64,000 nucleotides of DNA from Myxococcales bacterium UBA1660 (GCA_002320815.1 DCLA01000102.1:1-64000), one strand, 5' to 3'. Positions 50,975 to 60,163 are shown, numbered from the stretch's first letter. Numbers and translations: made by a program. Notes: generated from the sequence alone by a model not told the origin.

Positions 50975-52396
50975 ATGGCTCGGTATGACGTGCAGCTCGT
51001 CTCCGTGCCGGTGGGGGCTTCGGGGGCGCGCTACGCGCACCTCCTGCGGCTGACGCCGGCCCACGCCGGTGCGCTCCTCGCGCGCCTCCCCGCGACGGTG
51101 CGGCATGGAGTCGAGGAGGGCGAAGCCGAGGAGCTCTTCCATGAGCTGCGCGCCTTGGGCGCCGAGGTGCGTCTCGGGCCCCCCACCGCGCCGCCGGCGG
51201 CGTCGTCCAGCGCGCCGATGGCGCGGGTGTCGGTGCCCCCCATGGCGCCGGTCCCGCAGCTCGCCGCGCCGACCTGGGGATCGGCGCCCTCCGCTCCCCC
51301 GTCCCATCCCGCGAGCTCGGCGCCACCGACCTCCTGGGGCGGACCCCCCGTGGAACCCATCGAGCTCCCCGGGCTGGATCTCCCCGGCCTCGACGTGGAG
51401 ACCGACCTCGTGCCGGGCAGCTCGTGGTTGCCCCCGGCGAGCGGCCCCACGTCCGGCGCACCCGCCTCCTCGGTCCCGCCGAGCGGCGCGGGGAATCTCT
51501 CTCCGCGCTCGGACTTCCCGACATCCGCGCCCGCCGTCGGGTCCCGGCCTCCGCTGGTCCGGCCCCGACCTGCCTCCGGCTTCCCGTCGAGCCCGCCGGT
51601 CCAGTCTGGGGGCCCCGGTAGCTTCCGGCCGCGGACCGAGCCGGACCTCGCGGGGGTCGCGAAGGGCTCTTTCATCGTGTCGGCCGCCAAGGCGCTGGTG
51701 TACCCGTTCTCGCCGCTGGTCCTGGTGGCCACGATCCTGACCGGGATCGCGTCGACGGCGATCCCCATGATTCTGGGAATGGCCTGCATGCGCTTCACGG
51801 GGGCGCTGGTCGGCATGGGGATCGAAGCGACCTTCTTCTTCGCGATCGTGAACCATGCGTCGCTGGGCGAGGAGGGGCCGCCGCGGCCCTCGGAGATCTC
51901 CGACCCCTCTGCGCTCATCGAGGCCGGGATCCGCTTCTCCCTGGCCATCGCCGTGCCGGCGATCCTCCTCTTCGTGGTCCTGCCGGGCGCGGTCGCCGGC
52001 GTGGGCCTGATGGAGATGTTGGACCTCCAACCCCTGCAGTCCGTCCCGGCCTGGGCCGGAGCCCTCGGCCTCGTTTGGCTCCTCTACCTCCCCGCGTCGC
52101 TCCTCCTCGCCGCCGGCGGCACCGGCTGCCTCGGCGGGCTGAACTTCGTGGGCGGGGTCCAGCTCATCGCCCGCGCGCCGGCCAGCTACGGGCTGCTGCT
52201 GCTCTGCCTCGTGGTCCCGGTGGCGGGCATGGCGCTGCTGAGCGCGGTCATGGTCCCCTTCATGGTGGCCGGCGGGATCACGGGCTTCGTCGCGGAGGGC
52301 GTGTTGAACGTCCTCCTGCTCTTCCCGGCGGTGGCCGCGGCCCGGATGCTCGGGCTCTTCCTCTACCACAACGCCGAAGAGCTCGGCCTCGGCTGA
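50975..52396 (+). CDS. Membrane protein with L7/L12-like N-terminal domain
   Basis: A 473-residue protein. Residues 1-70 (ARYDVQLVSVPVGASGARYA, HGVEEGEAEELFHELRALGA) follow the pattern of the ribosomal L7/L12 C-terminal fold used as a domain in some myxobacterial envelope proteins. Residues 70-230 are a long Pro/Ser/Ala-rich linker. Residues 230-473 have six or seven hydrophobic helices (SPLVLVATILTGIASTAIPM, IAVPAILLFVVLPGAVAGVG, LLLLCLVVPVAGMALLSAV), related to a glycine-rich DUF-type membrane domain. Role unknown; possibly a cytoplasmic protein-binding head on a membrane anchor. Confidence 0.6.
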   Translation: MARYDVQLVSVPVGASGARYAHLLRLTPAHAGALLARLPATVRHGVEEGEAEELFHELRALGAEVRLGPPTAPPAASSSAPMARVSVPPMAPVPQLAAPTWGSAPSAPPSHPASSAPPTSWGGPPVEPIELPGLDLPGLDVETDLVPGSSWLPPASGPTSGAPASSVPPSGAGNLSPRSDFPTSAPAVGSRPPLVRPRPASGFPSSPPVQSGGPGSFRPRTEPDLAGVAKGSFIVSAAKALVYPFSPLVLVATILTGIASTAIPMILGMACMRFTGALVGMGIEATFFFAIVNHASLGEEGPPRPSEISDPSALIEAGIRFSLAIAVPAILLFVVLPGAVAGVGLMEMLDLQPLQSVPAWAGALGLVWLLYLPASLLLAAGGTGCLGGLNFVGGVQLIARAPASYGLLLLCLVVPVAGMALLSAVMVPFMVAGGITGFVAEGVLNVLLLFPAVAAARMLGLFLYHNAEELGLG

Positions 52397-52437
52397 CCGG
52401 GCGCCGAGCGGTCGGTCGGCAACCGGTCGGCGCTCGG

Positions 52438-52923
52438 TCAGTCGCGGAAGTTCTTGAAGCTCAGGGGCAGATCGAGGTCCTCGGCCTTGAGGAGCGCGAT
52501 GGCCTCCTGGAGGTCGTCGCGCTTCTTGCCGGTGACCCGCACCACGTCGCCCTGGATGGACCCCTGGACCTTGAGCTTGGAGTCCTTGATCAGCTTCACG
52601 ATGGCCTTCGCCTTGTCTTGGGCGATGCCCTCCTGGAGCTTGACCAGCTGACGCCACATCTTCCCGCCGGCGGGCTGCGCCTTCTGGGGGTCCAGGGTCT
52701 TCAGCGAGACCTTCCGCTTCACCATCTTGGTCTCGAGGACGTCCCGGGCGGCGTCGAGGCGTCCCTCGCTGTTCGAGCGGATGACGAGGCCTTCGTCGGT
52801 CTTCTCGATGGAGCTCTCGGTGCCCTTGAAGTCGAAGCGCTGACCGAGCTCGCGGTTGGCCTGGTTCAAGGCGTTGTCGAGCTCGTGATGGTCCAGCTCG
52901 CTGACCACGTCGAATGACGGCAT
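52438..52923 (-). CDS. yajQ: YajQ family nucleotide-binding protein
   Basis: A 161-residue protein with the complete YajQ (UPF0234) pattern: MPSFDVVSELDHHELDNALN, ELGQRFDFKGTESSIEKTDE, DVLETKMVKRKVSLKTLDPQ, GKMWRQLVKLQEGIAQDKAK, AIVKLIKDSKLKVQGSIQGD and VRVTGKKRDDLQEAI. Family members bind cyclic di-GMP or ATP/GTP. Usual length. It is transcribed divergently from the next membrane gene with almost no gap. Confidence 0.93.
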   Translation of the reverse strand: MPSFDVVSELDHHELDNALNQANRELGQRFDFKGTESSIEKTDEGLVIRSNSEGRLDAARDVLETKMVKRKVSLKTLDPQKAQPAGGKMWRQLVKLQEGIAQDKAKAIVKLIKDSKLKVQGSIQGDVVRVTGKKRDDLQEAIALLKAEDLDLPLSFKNFRD

Positions 52924-52981
52924 GGGCGGCCTATATCACGAGAAGGGAATTCTCGCCGCGGCCCTTCGTACACGGAATCCG

Positions 52982-53383
52982 ATGGGCCACCTCGCCATGA
53001 TTCGCGTCCTCGACACCCTCTTCGGCCTGGGGATGGGCGCGCTGGCGTTTCACCACTGGAGCCTCCCGTCGCTGCACGGCGTCGCCGAGGCCTCGCCCTG
53101 GCTGGCGGTGATGGGGTCGATGGTCCTGCTGATCCTCGGCGGGCTGGGGGTCGCTTGCCTGGTGGCGGCGGCCTGGCTCGGGCGGGGTCGCGGCCGAGTC
53201 CTGCAGACCGCGCTCGCCTGCGCGCTGCTCCTCACCTTCCCCATCGGGACGATCTTCGCCGTCTACGCGCTCTGGGTCTGCTGGGCGAACCCGCTGGTCC
53301 GCGCCCACTTGGCGCCGCGAGACTCCGCGGCACCCCGGCCCCGCCGCTTCGCGTTCGCCAAGCCCGTCGCGGCCCTCGCCTGA
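52982..53383 (+). CDS. Small four-helix membrane protein
   Basis: From ATG 52982 (MGHLAMIRVLDTLFGLGMGA) a 133-residue protein with four hydrophobic helices: VLDTLFGLGMGALAF, LAVMGSMVLLILGGLGVACL, ALACALLLTFPIGTIFAVYALWV and a charged C-terminal tail. IGTIFAVYALWVCWA is a common motif of small myxobacterial membrane proteins of unknown role. The longer frame from 52922 would overlap the yajQ start and lacks homologous features, so it was rejected. Confidence 0.6.
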   Translation: MGHLAMIRVLDTLFGLGMGALAFHHWSLPSLHGVAEASPWLAVMGSMVLLILGGLGVACLVAAAWLGRGRGRVLQTALACALLLTFPIGTIFAVYALWVCWANPLVRAHLAPRDSAAPRPRRFAFAKPVAALA

Positions 53384-53444
53384 GGGGGCCACCGCTCCAG
53401 CGCCCTTGGCGGGCTGGCCTGGGATCCCGTAGGATCGCGAGCCG

Positions 53445-54350
53445 ATGCGTCCCCCCGCTCGGATCGCCCTCGTCGCCAGCGCGGCGGCGTTGTTGGCCGT
53501 CGCCATCCCCGGCTCCCGGCCGGCCGGCGCCCAGGGACCCATCTCCGAAGAACGGCGCGCCCCGGTCCCGCCGGAGTCGGACCCCGCCAGGCCCTCCCGG
53601 CCCGCGCTCGCGGATCTCGCCCCCCTCGCCATCGAGGAGCGGGTACCCCGCCAGTGGCTCCACAACGAGCCCGACCGCTACCCCCTGCGGCCGGCCCGCT
53701 GGCGGCGGCGGGTCCCCCGGGAGTGCCGGACCCAGGGCGGCTACCGGGACCACTGCTCCGGCGAGCTCCGGATGCCCACCCCCAGCGGTCCGGCGGCGGC
53801 GTTGGCGGAGCACCTGGATCTCGGCGGCCGGATGGCCGCGCGCTGGCTGATGCACAAGCGCCCCTTCGACGAGTGGCTCGCGGCGGTCGAACACCTCGAT
53901 CCCGGGCCGCGCCTCACCTTCCCGGTCCCCGGGGGCCGTCGCGGTCGCGGCTTCGGGCGGAACCGGCGCGGCTCCATCGCCCACCGCCGGCACAACGGCG
54001 TGGACATCGGCGCACCGGAGGGCCACCCCATCGTGGCGGCCCGCGAGGGGCTGGTGGCCTACGCCGGCAACGAGCTGACCGGCTACGGCAACGTGGTCAT
54101 CCTGCTCCACCACGAGGGCTACTCGACGATGTACGCCCACTGCGTCGACCTGGAGGTCTTCGCCGGGCAGTACGTCGGGCGGGGGCAGACGATCGCCCAC
54201 GTGGGCAGCACCGGCTTCGCCTGGGCGCCGCACCTGCACTTCGAGTGGCGGCAGCGGGGCTGGGTCCGGGACCCCGCCCGCCACTTCCTGCCGGACCCCC
54301 ATCCCCTCCTGCCCCCGCTGCAGAGCCGCGGCGAGGACCCGACCCGGTGA
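53445..54350 (+). CDS. M23 (LytM-like) metallopeptidase, secreted
   Basis: A 301-residue protein with signal peptide MRPPARIALVASAAALLAVA ending near GAQG. A basic linker leads to the peptidase domain at residues 160-270: RRHNGVDIGAPEGHPIVAAR (first zinc ligands HxxxD), YGNVVILLHHEGYSTMYAH, VGRGQTIAHVGSTGFAWAPH and HLHFEW (last His). It should cut peptidoglycan peptide bridges or activate amidases in the periplasm. The stop overlaps the next gene (GTGA). Confidence 0.88.
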   Translation: MRPPARIALVASAAALLAVAIPGSRPAGAQGPISEERRAPVPPESDPARPSRPALADLAPLAIEERVPRQWLHNEPDRYPLRPARWRRRVPRECRTQGGYRDHCSGELRMPTPSGPAAALAEHLDLGGRMAARWLMHKRPFDEWLAAVEHLDPGPRLTFPVPGGRRGRGFGRNRRGSIAHRRHNGVDIGAPEGHPIVAAREGLVAYAGNELTGYGNVVILLHHEGYSTMYAHCVDLEVFAGQYVGRGQTIAHVGSTGFAWAPHLHFEWRQRGWVRDPARHFLPDPHPLLPPLQSRGEDPTR

Positions 54351-54898
54351 ACCTCGCCGAGGTCTGGCGCATGAGCCCGGACGAGCACGCGGACCTGCTC
54401 GCCGGCGGCCACCCCATCGACCCCCGGGCTCTGGAGGACCAGGAGTTCCGGGGTGTCAGCCTCGGACTCCCGGGGCTGGTGGAGAAGCTCACCTGGAAGA
54501 AATTCCGCAAAGCCTTCCACCGGGATCCCGGCACCGGCCGCCTCCGCGGTTGGAACGTGCGCCTCGTGCAGGATGGCCTCGAGCGCCAGGACACGCCCCA
54601 AGAGGACCGGGGCGCGCCGAGAGCCTTCGGCCACTTCGAGGTCCGGGATCTCGGCGGCTACCGCTGGCCCGCGGGTCGCAGCGCGCCGAGCGAGGGGCTG
54701 ATGCTCGACTACGGGCGCGGGGGCAACGGTTGGGACCCCATCCGCTTCCTCCGCGATCCGCTCGTCGCGCTCGACGCGGGCGACCCCTCGGTCCTCTTCG
54801 GCTGGTCCTACCTCGAGCTGGCGGGGCGACCGGTGGCGACCCCGAGCTATTTCACCCTCGAGCGGGTCGGGCCACTCTCGCACATCGCGCGGCCCTGA
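54347..54898 (+). CDS. Conserved hypothetical protein coupled to the M23 gene
   Basis: A 183-residue soluble protein from GTG 54347 (MNLAEVWRMSPDEHADLLAG). Segments HPIDPRALEDQEFRGVSLGL, EKLTWKKFRKAFHRDPGTGR, LRGWNVRLVQDGL and GLMLDYGRGGNGWDPIRFLR look like a conserved compact fold that I recall from myxobacterial genomes without a name. No signal peptide or membrane helix. Translational coupling to the M23 peptidase suggests linked expression, not necessarily linked function. Confidence 0.6.
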   Translation: MNLAEVWRMSPDEHADLLAGGHPIDPRALEDQEFRGVSLGLPGLVEKLTWKKFRKAFHRDPGTGRLRGWNVRLVQDGLERQDTPQEDRGAPRAFGHFEVRDLGGYRWPAGRSAPSEGLMLDYGRGGNGWDPIRFLRDPLVALDAGDPSVLFGWSYLELAGRPVATPSYFTLERVGPLSHIARP

Positions 54899-54968
54899 CG
54901 AGGGCTCGCCGGATGGCGACCTGGTGACGGTCGCGGCTGGGGGCTCGCGCGCGCTCCCGGGGACTGCT

Positions 54969-56240
54969 ATGTCGGGCGGAATGCTTCGTCGGAGCCTCGC
55001 CTTCCTCTTCCTCTGTCTGGCCCTCGGCTGCGGCGACGACGGTCGCCGGCCCCTGACCGACGGCTCGCCCTCCGACGCGGAGGTGCCGCCGGCCGACGCC
55101 ACCGGCTTCGACGCCTTCCTGGACCCGGACGCCTCGTGCGCGACGGCGACCGCGGGCGCGACCCTGGACGCGGATCCGGTGGACATCATCTGGATGGTCG
55201 ACAACTCCACCAGCATGGAGCCCGCCATCCGCGAGGTGGAGGACGGGCTCAACGAGTTCGCGAGCCGCATCGCCGGCTCCGGCCTCGACTACCGCGTGAT
55301 CATGCTCTCCCAGCAGGGCGAGAGCACCGGCTCCAGCCTGCGCGTCTGCATCCCGCCGCCCCTGGCCGGCGACAGCTCCTGCGGTGACGGCGAGCGCTTT
55401 TTCCACGTCGCGGTGGACATCCGCTCGACCCAGCAGGTGGAGCAGTTCCTGGGCACCCTGGCCCAGACCGAAGGCTACGCCGAGGGCGACTCCCGCGGGT
55501 CCCGGCCCTGGCGGGATCTCCTGCGCCCCAACGCGACCAAGACCATCGTCGTCGTCACCGACGACAACTCCCGGACCTGCGCCAACCCGCACTCCGAGGG
55601 TGTGAACTGCGACTCGGGTGACGCTCCGCTGACCGACCTCTCCCTCGAGAACTACCCCGGCGGCAACAACCCCTTCAGCGACCTGATCATCGGGCCGGGC
55701 ATCCTCACCGCCGAATACGGCGACCTCTTCGAGGGCTACACCTTCAACGGGATCTACGGCTGGGGCTCCACCTCGAACCCCGAGGTGAGCTGCGAGTCGT
55801 CCATCGCCGGCTTCCCGGCCAAGCCCGGCCAGACCTACACCGCGCTCGTGGAGCGCACCGGCGGCGTCCGGGCCCAGATCTGCGACCAGTCCGACTCGGC
55901 CGCCTGGGACTCGTTCTTCGACGCCGTCGCCGAGACCGTGGCGAGCACCGCGCGCATCGCCTGCACCCTCCCGCTCCCCGTGCCGCCCGGCGGCATGATG
56001 CTGAACCCGCGCCAGGTGAACGTCTTCCTCAGCGCCGGCGGCGCCAGCGACATCATCCCCAAGGTCAGCGGCGGCGCGGCGAGCTGCGGGCCCACCGGCG
56101 GCTGGTTCTACGACGACGACGCCAACCCGACGACGGTGGAGCTCTGCCCGGCCACCTGCGACCTCGCGCAGCGCGCCCTCGAGGAGTCCGGCGACGCCAG
56201 CGTGGACGTCCAGTTCGGCTGCGACACCATCCTCATCTGA
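54969..56240 (+). CDS. VWA-domain lipoprotein
   Basis: A 423-residue lipoprotein from ATG 54969 (ATG 54981 also possible): MLRRSLAFLFLCLALGC, GDDG, then a short acidic linker. The VWA MIDAS is ideal: DIIWMVDNSTSMEPAIREVE (DxSxS), with TIVVVTDDNSRTC for the distal Asp. A long insert with paired cysteines (LRVCIPPPLAGDSSCGDGE; VSCESS, AQICDQS, RIACTLPL) follows, ending in ELCPATCDLAQRAL. A metal-dependent surface or periplasmic binding protein, similar in class to the TSP3 VWA protein at 25.5-27.8 kb but without calcium repeats. Confidence 0.82.
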   Translation: MSGGMLRRSLAFLFLCLALGCGDDGRRPLTDGSPSDAEVPPADATGFDAFLDPDASCATATAGATLDADPVDIIWMVDNSTSMEPAIREVEDGLNEFASRIAGSGLDYRVIMLSQQGESTGSSLRVCIPPPLAGDSSCGDGERFFHVAVDIRSTQQVEQFLGTLAQTEGYAEGDSRGSRPWRDLLRPNATKTIVVVTDDNSRTCANPHSEGVNCDSGDAPLTDLSLENYPGGNNPFSDLIIGPGILTAEYGDLFEGYTFNGIYGWGSTSNPEVSCESSIAGFPAKPGQTYTALVERTGGVRAQICDQSDSAAWDSFFDAVAETVASTARIACTLPLPVPPGGMMLNPRQVNVFLSAGGASDIIPKVSGGAASCGPTGGWFYDDDANPTTVELCPATCDLAQRALEESGDASVDVQFGCDTILI

Positions 56241-56300
56241 GCGACTCGTCGCTCGCCGGGCAGACCCTCCCTGGACACCGTCCCCGGGGGGTCTCGCCGT

Positions 56301-57713
56301 TCAGGGGAGGGCTTCCGGGAGCCGGTAGCGCGGGAGGTAGCGGGCCAGTCCGTCGGCGCAGCGCTCGGACCACTCGCCGTAGTGCTGGGTCTCGCTCGCC
56401 CGCTCCATGCAAGCTTCGAAGCGCTCGAGGGCCGGCCGCACCAGGTGCTCGAACATCGGGCCCCGCGGCTGCTCGATGAGCGTGATGCTCTCGTCGTCGC
56501 TCTCGACCGCGCTGGGCAAGCGCACCCGGGCCAGGGTGTCGGCCAGCTCCTGGTAGAGCTGGCCCCGCCGGGCGGCTGCGGCGACGCTCTGGCGGGAGAG
56601 GCCCAGCTCGTCGACGCGATCCAGCGCCCGCTCGGCGCGATCGATGGCCTCCATGCGGCGCCGGAGCCAGGGGCGCAGCTCGGTGCGTACCCACCGGGCC
56701 ACGTGGGCCTCCCGGAGCTCGTCGCCGAGGGCGGGGGGCGCCATCCGACCCGCCGCGCGGTAGCGGCGCTCGGCCTCCAGGAAGCGCGCCTCGGCCAGCG
56801 CCTCCCGGGTCCGGCCGAGCTCCGCGACCCACTCGGTGGGTCCCAGGCCCGGCGAGGTGGCCATGTGCTCGCCCCCGCTCCGGCGCCAAAGCCGCTCCGC
56901 GCGGCGGAAGGCGCGTCGAGCCCGTCGGGGGTCGCTCGGCAGGAGTCGGCGGCCGAGGGCCACCTCGGTCTGGATGGCTTCGGCCGGCGGCAGGCGTCGG
57001 CGCCGGAGCCGCTCCAGCCGGTCCTGGCCGCCGCGCCCGTCGAGGGCGGCGGCGGTGAGGGCGACCCGGGTCGCGGCCCGGGGGCTGCTGGTCTCGAAGC
57101 GCGCCTCGAAGAGGTCCGCGCTCCGGAGGGCCCCCGCCACGTCGCCGGTGGCTCGGTGGAGCACGACCGCGTTCTCGAGGGCCGGCGCGCGCTCGTCGCA
57201 GGTCACGTCGCAGACGTCCTGGGCGGCGAACGCTTCGTAGAAGCCTGCGGCCGCGGCGTAGTGAGCCACCGCCTGTTGCTCGGCGCCCAGCAGGTAGAGG
57301 ACGTCGGTGCTGGCTTCTTCGAGGCCCAGGTCCTCGAGCTCGTCGAGGCGCGTCTCCAACAGGTCGGCCACCGGGCCGTGTTGTGCGACCAGGGGCTGCA
57401 GCGAGGCCCCCGCGGGCGCGAAGGGGTGGTAGCGGCCGGTGCGGCGCGCGGGCGCCAGACTCGCCCGGCGGTGCGGAGCGCGCGCGGCCGCGGCCTCCGC
57501 GGGTGGCGCGGCAGCGGCCGCTCGGGCCGGCGCCGAGGGCAGGGCAGGGGGCGCCGGGAGGGCACCGCCGGCCGGGTGGTAGGGCCGCGCCGGGTCGAGC
57601 GGCAGGCGGAGGAACACGAAGAGCCCGACCACCAGACCCAGGAGCGGTGTCACGCACCCGCTGAGCGGGGCCGGCCCCGCCTTCGGCTTTCGCGCACCGT
57701 CCTCGTCGCTCAC
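56301..57713 (-). CDS. Membrane-anchored helical (TPR-like) repeat protein
   Basis: A 470-residue protein from GTG 57713 (GTG 57737 would add eight residues). One hydrophobic helix near the N-terminus (LLGLVVGLFVFLRLPL) is followed by an Ala/Pro-rich linker. A purely helical region comes next (residues 110-460): DLLETRLDELEDLGLEEAST, EQQAVAHYAAAAGFYEAFAA, GDVAGALRSADLFEARFETS, LAEARFLEAERRYRAAGRMA. It resembles TPR solenoids of gliding-motility or envelope scaffold proteins. It is followed closely by an HNH gene upstream on the same strand. Function unknown. Confidence 0.65.
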   Translation of the reverse strand: MSDEDGARKPKAGPAPLSGCVTPLLGLVVGLFVFLRLPLDPARPYHPAGGALPAPPALPSAPARAAAAAPPAEAAAARAPHRRASLAPARRTGRYHPFAPAGASLQPLVAQHGPVADLLETRLDELEDLGLEEASTDVLYLLGAEQQAVAHYAAAAGFYEAFAAQDVCDVTCDERAPALENAVVLHRATGDVAGALRSADLFEARFETSSPRAATRVALTAAALDGRGGQDRLERLRRRRLPPAEAIQTEVALGRRLLPSDPRRARRAFRRAERLWRRSGGEHMATSPGLGPTEWVAELGRTREALAEARFLEAERRYRAAGRMAPPALGDELREAHVARWVRTELRPWLRRRMEAIDRAERALDRVDELGLSRQSVAAAARRGQLYQELADTLARVRLPSAVESDDESITLIEQPRGPMFEHLVRPALERFEACMERASETQHYGEWSERCADGLARYLPRYRLPEALP

Positions 57714-57744
57714 CCACCCAAGGTGCCAGAGGCGCACGGGTCCA

Positions 57745-58122
57745 TCAACGTAGGGCCGGGAGGTCCAGGTTCTCGGGCGGCTCCCGCCAGCGTTTGCGTC
57801 GCTCGGCCCGGAGCCGCTCCACCACCCGGTCGAAGGTGGGATGGCCCGGCCCGGCGGGGTCCAGGCGCTTGCCCTTGCCGCCGTTGCAGCGGCGGCAGGC
57901 GACGGCCAGGTTCTCCAGCGCGTCGGTCCCGCCGTGGGCCCGGGGGAGGATGTGCTCCACCGTCGCCGTCGGGTGCCGCTCGTCCCGGTCCAGGGCCAGG
58001 GCCAGCCGGCGCCGGCAGAAGATGCACTTGCCCTCCAGGCGACGGTCCGGTCGCTGGCCCACCAGCGCGAAGGTCCGGTCCGTCGCGGCGGCCCAGAGGA
58101 GCAGGGTGCGCGCGCGGCTCAT
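57745..58122 (-). CDS. HNH endonuclease
   Basis: A 125-residue protein with a standard HNH domain: CIFCRRRLALALDRDERH (first CxxC), VEHILPRAHGGTDALENLAV with the catalytic His, and ACRRCNGGKGKR (second CxxC). The His-Ile-x-Pro, Asn and Cys ligands are all in place, so it is probably active. Small stand-alone HNH proteins like this are common and may be restriction-like or repair-linked. Starts 31 bp upstream of the TPR-like gene's start, same strand. Confidence 0.85.
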   Translation of the reverse strand: MSRARTLLLWAAATDRTFALVGQRPDRRLEGKCIFCRRRLALALDRDERHPTATVEHILPRAHGGTDALENLAVACRRCNGGKGKRLDPAGPGHPTFDRVVERLRAERRKRWREPPENLDLPALR

Positions 58123-58201
58123 GGCCCCAGCTAATCAGTTGGGCTCGGCCCGTGCATGGGTTTTGACACCGGTCGCCGCTCGCGGCGATACTCGACGCAC
58201 C

Positions 58202-58465
58202 ATGGCGCTCATCGAATCCGAGGAAGCGGCGCGGCGGTTGGCTCGAGCCATCGCCAGTGACCTCTCGCTCTACAACGAGGACAAGATCGTGGAGGGCGTC
58301 CAGGCGGATACCCTCTTCACGACCATCGCGGACGAGATCGAGGAAGGTCGCGCGCTCTTCAAGAGCCGCGTGTCCCCCGAGCTCTACGCGAAGAACTTCT
58401 ACGACCGAGCGATCATCGACATCCTCGTGCGCTCGAAGGGCCACGTGGAATCGCCCATGTGGTAG
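58202..58465 (+). CDS. Small conserved deltaproteobacterial hypothetical protein
   Basis: An 87-residue helical protein from ATG 58202: AARRLARAIASDLSLYNEDK, VQADTLFTTIADEIEEGRAL, FKSRVSPELYAKNFYDRAII. The ARAIASDL-LYNE-KI motif recurs in myxobacterial proteins of unknown function, often at the C-terminus of larger regulators. It lies directly upstream of the pseudouridine synthase gene and may be cotranscribed with it. Confidence 0.6.
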   Translation: MALIESEEAARRLARAIASDLSLYNEDKIVEGVQADTLFTTIADEIEEGRALFKSRVSPELYAKNFYDRAIIDILVRSKGHVESPMW

Positions 58466-58487
58466 CCGGGGTCTCCCGGTTCGCGCC

Positions 58488-59414
58488 GTGAGCGAGCCCA
58501 TCGAGCTCCTGGTCCCCGCCGAGGCGGCGGGGGAACGCGTCGATCGCTTCCTGGCCGACCATGGCGTCGCCACGCGCAGCACCCTGAAGCGCTGGATCGA
58601 CGAAGGTCGGGTGACCATCGACGGGAACCTGGCGGCGCCCAAACACAAGGTCCGCTCGGGCGGTCGCGTCGTGGTGCGTCCGGCGCCGCCGCCGACCAGC
58701 GAGGCGATCCCGCAGGACATCCCCCTGGACATCCGCTTCCAGGACGAACACCTGCTGGTGGTCCACAAGCCCGCGGGGCTGGTGGTGCACCCCGCGCCGG
58801 GACACCCGGACGGAACCCTGGTCAACGCGCTGCTCCACCACGTGGACTTTCGCGACCCCAGCGGCGACCCCCTGCGCCCGGGCATCGTCCACCGGCTCGA
58901 CAAGGACACCAGCGGGACGATGGTCGTCGCCAAGACCGCCGCCGCCCGGGAGGGCCTGGTGGGGCTCTTCCAGGCCCACGACATCGAGCGCCGCTACGAC
59001 GCCATCGCGCTCGGTGATGTCACCGGCCGGACCTTCGACACCCTCCACGGGAGGCACCCCGTGCACCGCAAGCGCTTCTCCTCGCAGGTGCCGCGGGGCA
59101 AGCGCGCCGTCACCCACGTCCGGGCGGTGGCCGCGCTCCCCGGTGCGACCCACGTGCAGTGCACCCTGGAGACCGGCCGAACCCATCAGATCCGCGTGCA
59201 CCTGGCCGACGCCGGGCACGCGCTCCTCGCCGATGAGCTCTACGGCAAGCGCCCCAAGGACCTCCGGCTCCGGCAGGCTCACGACGCGATCGGCCGCCAG
59301 GCGCTCCACGCCGGGCTCCTGGGCTTCGTACACCCGATCACCGGCGAGGCCGTGCGGGTGGAAGCGGAGCCGCCCGAGGACTTCCGCGCGGCGCTCGCGG
59401 TCCTGACGGGCTGA
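58488..59414 (+). CDS. RluD/RluA-family pseudouridine synthase
   Basis: A 308-residue enzyme from GTG 58488. N-terminal S4 domain (ERVDRFLADHGVATRSTLKR, WIDEGRVTIDGNLAAPKHKV), then the synthase domain: LLVVHKPAGLVVHPAPGHPD, PGIVHRLDKDTSGTMVVAKT with the catalytic Asp, ETGRTHQIRVHLADAGHALL and DELYGKR. It isomerises uridine to pseudouridine in rRNA or tRNA. The S4 domain and motifs favour the RluD branch (large-subunit rRNA), but the exact target cannot be fixed from sequence. Confidence 0.92.
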   Translation: MSEPIELLVPAEAAGERVDRFLADHGVATRSTLKRWIDEGRVTIDGNLAAPKHKVRSGGRVVVRPAPPPTSEAIPQDIPLDIRFQDEHLLVVHKPAGLVVHPAPGHPDGTLVNALLHHVDFRDPSGDPLRPGIVHRLDKDTSGTMVVAKTAAAREGLVGLFQAHDIERRYDAIALGDVTGRTFDTLHGRHPVHRKRFSSQVPRGKRAVTHVRAVAALPGATHVQCTLETGRTHQIRVHLADAGHALLADELYGKRPKDLRLRQAHDAIGRQALHAGLLGFVHPITGEAVRVEAEPPEDFRAALAVLTG

Positions 59415-59426
59415 CGCGGCGAGCGG

Positions 59427-60077
59427 CTACTTCTCGACGATCTCGCGCAGGGCGCTGCCGTTGGCCTGCATGTCGATGTTCCGGAAGACGCAGAACACGG
59501 TCTCGGCCTCGATGGCCTGCATGTGCTCGGCGATCTGCTCGACCGACTCCTCGTCGTAGCGGGAGCGGTGCCCCGCGGGTCCGGGGAGCCGGGCGTAGAC
59601 GAAGTCGCCCGCGGGGGGCGCCTCGTCGAGGAGCGGGTCGTAGGCGACGATCACGTCGCGCTTGCCCACCGCCTTGGCCACGTCGACGGGCTTCCACCCT
59701 GGCAGGTCGATCACGACCCGCGGGAGTCCGTCGGGGAGCCACCCGAGGAAGCTCTTCAGCGCGGTCTTGTTTCCCTTGGTGGCGTCGAACTCCTCCGGCG
59801 CCTGGAAGACCACGGCCCGGGCCCCCAACGTGGACGCGAAGTCGCCGATGGCCTCGACGAGTTCCTTGTTCTCGTTGGTACGCCGGAAGCCCGACTCACC
59901 GATCTCTTTGGGAGCGAGGGCGGTGAAGGCGAAGCCATCGGGGGATTCCCGGAGCCAACGCCGAACCGTCCCCGCGCCCGGAATGCCGAGCTCGGTGTCG
60001 GAGATCTCGACCGCCGAGAACAGACCCCAGTACCGGCTGACGGGTACGGGGAAGCCGGAGCACGCCACGAACAACAT
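59427..60077 (-). CDS. DUF72 family protein
   Basis: A 216-residue TIM-barrel protein from ATG 60077. Typical DUF72 landmarks: MLFVACSGFPVPVSRYWGLF, SAVEISDTELGIPGAGTVRR, PDGFAFTALAPKEIGESGFR, ARAVVFQAPEEFDATKGNKT, LPRVVIDLPGW and FVYARLPGPAGHRSRYDEES. The family is near-universal and has no confirmed enzymatic role. Slightly short compared with the usual 240-280 residues. Convergent with the pseudouridine synthase gene. Confidence 0.88.
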   Translation of the reverse strand: MLFVACSGFPVPVSRYWGLFSAVEISDTELGIPGAGTVRRWLRESPDGFAFTALAPKEIGESGFRRTNENKELVEAIGDFASTLGARAVVFQAPEEFDATKGNKTALKSFLGWLPDGLPRVVIDLPGWKPVDVAKAVGKRDVIVAYDPLLDEAPPAGDFVYARLPGPAGHRSRYDEESVEQIAEHMQAIEAETVFCVFRNIDMQANGSALREIVEK

Positions 60078-60163
60078 CGGCCGCGGAGTATACACGTTTC
60101 CGCCGCCGCGTCTGCGACACGCGATTTCCTTCTCTCTCACCCGGTCGTGGTAGGGTCTCCGCC

